Below are positions 5,712 through 5,978 of a stretch of 5,978 bases of DNA, in pieces (the first letter of the stretch is position 1; each line of letters begins with the position of its first letter). Source of the stretch: WFZT01 sp964571845 (lineage in GTDB: Bacteria > Hydrothermota > Hydrothermia > B15-G9 > WFZT01). The stretch covers positions 1-5,978 of the forward strand of contig CAZNDM010000118.1 of the NCBI GenBank assembly GCA_964571845.1, written 5' to 3'. The position numbers were made by a program, and so were the translations under genes. Below the pieces are notes generated by a model. It saw only the letters and a program-made list of their open reading frames with translations, did not search any database and had not been told where the DNA came from.

Positions 5712-5978
5712 GGTATCCATCGACAGATTCCCTCCCTGCTTCGCAGGAGCCCACCAGCTCCCCACACTTATGAGAAGGTGCTCCCATCTCCCCCCGGTCT
5801 TGCGGGGAGGCACTCCCGACTTCCCCCCGTCTCGTGGGAGAGGTGCTCCCGACTCCCCCCGTCTTGTAGGAGAGGATACCCACAATTCCCCCTCCCCTTG
5901 GGCGAGGGGATACCCACAATCCCCCATCTCATGACATGGGAGATGATATCTACAACCTCCCCTTCCACGAAGTGGGAG
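5712..5978 (-). repeat. Tandem array of ~33-36-bp hairpin units, minus orientation
   Basis: On the minus strand about eight head-to-tail units run from the window end inward. Each is a short palindrome such as CCTGC-ttc-GCAGG (5735-5747) or CTCCCATGTCATG with its partner, plus a linker ending in TAGATATC, GGGTATCC, GGGAGCACC, GGGAGTGCC or GGATACC. The outermost four linkers follow the same order as units 2-5 of the left array. The array is cut by the window end, so its full size is unknown. Units facing the genes are more diverged than the outer ones. Confidence 0.85.
5930..5978 (-). repeat. Right arm of an exact 49-bp inverted repeat
   Basis: This is the exact reverse complement of 310-358. 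The match continues inward with few differences to about 5888 and stops at 5978 only because the window ends. Confidence 0.95.

Noticed and set aside
5593..5934. Open frames on both strands across the right array
   Set aside because: Same cause as the left array: repeat-derived periodic peptides with no domain or start signals.

Overview
The window is a bacterial chromosome segment with a compact block of four protein genes (671-5206), set between two arrays of roughly 36-bp hairpin repeats (1-580 and about 5500-5978). Ribosome binding sites are bacterial, the genes are tightly packed, and the membrane protein belongs to a family of anaerobes and respirers that oxidise fatty or amino acids through acyl-CoA intermediates. 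I cannot name the phylum from sequence alone.

Layout. Positions 1-307 hold a + oriented repeat unit, an AT-rich core, and a single 241-bp imperfect palindrome (67-307). Positions 271-580 are a head-to-tail array of about nine hairpin units that decay toward the genes. A consensus-like promoter sits directly against the start of a biotin carboxylase gene (671-2176), which overlaps a biotin carboxyl carrier protein gene (2160-2660). After a 79-bp gap containing a TetR-like operator comes a 664-residue membrane iron-sulfur protein of the ETF:menaquinone oxidoreductase type (2740-4734). A very stable shared hairpin (4739-4788) separates it from a convergent gene for a small exported cupin protein (5206-4787, minus strand). 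From 5207 to about 5500 I see only candidate regulatory sites. Hairpin units of the same family then resume in minus orientation to the window end.

Function. The two biotin proteins would make and carry carboxybiotin for an acyl-CoA carboxylase (propionyl-CoA is likeliest, acetyl-CoA possible), but no carboxyltransferase is present here. The membrane protein would pass electrons from acyl-CoA dehydrogenases, via electron transfer flavoprotein, into the quinone pool. Together they suggest a beta-oxidation or propionyl-CoA module. The cupin is transcribed separately and its role is unknown.

The least explained part is the repeats. The outer units of both arrays run in the same order of sub-types, in inverted orientation, and share 49 identical bases. 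The genes are thus bracketed by long inverted repeats, and one side has a nested palindrome at its centre.
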